Positions 6,524-6,804 of a DNA stretch of 6,804 nucleotides are shown here, in pieces. The translations under genes were made by a program, and so were the position numbers. Each line of letters opens with the position of its first letter. The first letter of the stretch is position 1. The notes beneath the pieces were generated by a model. That model saw only the letters and a list, made by a program, of their open reading frames with translations. It had not been told where the DNA came from and did no database searches. The DNA comes from Prevotellaceae bacterium. GTDB lineage: Bacteria; Bacteroidota; Bacteroidia; Bacteroidales; UBA932. The stretch spans positions 1-6,804 of the forward strand of contig JAISDR010000142.1 of NCBI GenBank assembly GCA_031264645.1, written 5' to 3'.

Positions 6524-6804
6524 ATGGAGAAGCTTAAAGAAATTGTAGAAGCGTTTGTTTCAGGAAACGGGATTAATGTTGCTCCGCTTGGGGCAGGACA
6601 CATTAACGACTCTTATAAAGTACTGGTGGACGATAAGGAGTTTGTTTTGCAGAGAATTAATCATGCGATATTCAAGAATGTCCCCGAATTGCAGAACAAC
6701 ATTCTCCGTGTAACTTCTCATATTAAGAGCAAGTTGCTGGAAAAGGGCGTAAAGGATATCGAACGCAGGGTTTTGAATCTTCTTCCCGCTAAGGATGGCA
6801 AATA
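6524..6804 (+). CDS. Phosphotransferase resembling N-acetylhexosamine 1-kinase (5' part)
   Basis: The first 93 codons of a gene that continues beyond the window. The segment GAGHINDSYKV (23-33), then FVLQRIN (40-46) and the NVPELQNNILRVTSHI stretch, resembles the N-lobe of NahK-type kinases of the aminoglycoside phosphotransferase (APH) fold, which phosphorylate N-acetylhexosamines at C1 with ATP. The catalytic loop lies past the window end, so activity and exact substrate cannot be checked; other APH-fold small-molecule kinases remain possible. The ATG at 6524 is the first in frame after an upstream stop at 6512-6514 and lies one nucleotide after GGAGA, too close for a good Shine-Dalgarno. 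Nearby ATGs at 6501 and 6516 are in another frame that stops at 6548. It is divergent from the DUF4836 unit. Confidence 0.82.
   Translation, partial: MEKLKEIVEAFVSGNGINVAPLGAGHINDSYKVLVDDKEFVLQRINHAIFKNVPELQNNILRVTSHIKSKLLEKGVKDIERRVLNLLPAKDGK

Overview
The window looks like chromosomal DNA of a Bacteroidota bacterium, most likely of the order Bacteroidales. The evidence is a DUF4836-type lipoprotein, start codons with little or no Shine-Dalgarno sequence, A/T-rich leaders, and good matches to the Bacteroidota -7 promoter box TAnnTTTG ahead of the transcription units. The species cannot be named from the sequence alone.

Layout. Positions 1-132 hold no recognisable gene: there is a short perfect palindrome (27-44), a T-run and a probable promoter. 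A two-gene plus-strand unit follows: dihydrofolate reductase (folA, 133-618) and a YyaL/SSP411-type thioredoxin-domain protein (635-2599). It converges, with 15 bp between stop codons, on a minus-strand unit transcribed from about 6140 down to 2615. That unit encodes, in order of transcription, a DUF4836 lipoprotein (6046-4481), an ABC-type ATPase with no permease in view (4493-3849, overlapping the previous gene by 13 bp) and a secreted or membrane-anchored cardiolipin synthase/phospholipase D protein (3838-2615, apparent TTG start). A possible terminator for the plus-strand unit lies inside the 3' end of the cardiolipin synthase gene.

From 6047 to 6523 there is a 477-bp divergent intergenic region. 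Its centre (6174-6413) is six head-to-tail copies of a roughly 41-bp unit, each built largely from small inverted repeats. The array lies between a minus-strand promoter (6144-6151) for the DUF4836 unit and a plus-strand promoter (6481-6488) for the last gene. That gene (6524 to the window end, incomplete) is a sugar-kinase-like phosphotransferase resembling N-acetylhexosamine 1-kinase.

How the genes may work together. folA with the YyaL-like gene looks like ordinary housekeeping linkage. The lipoprotein, ATPase and cardiolipin synthase trio is tightly spaced and probably one operon acting at the cell envelope; a shared function is inference. The most unusual features are the palindromic tandem array between the divergent promoters, a perfect 11-bp hairpin in the early coding part of the ATPase gene, and the missing switch histidine in that ATPase.
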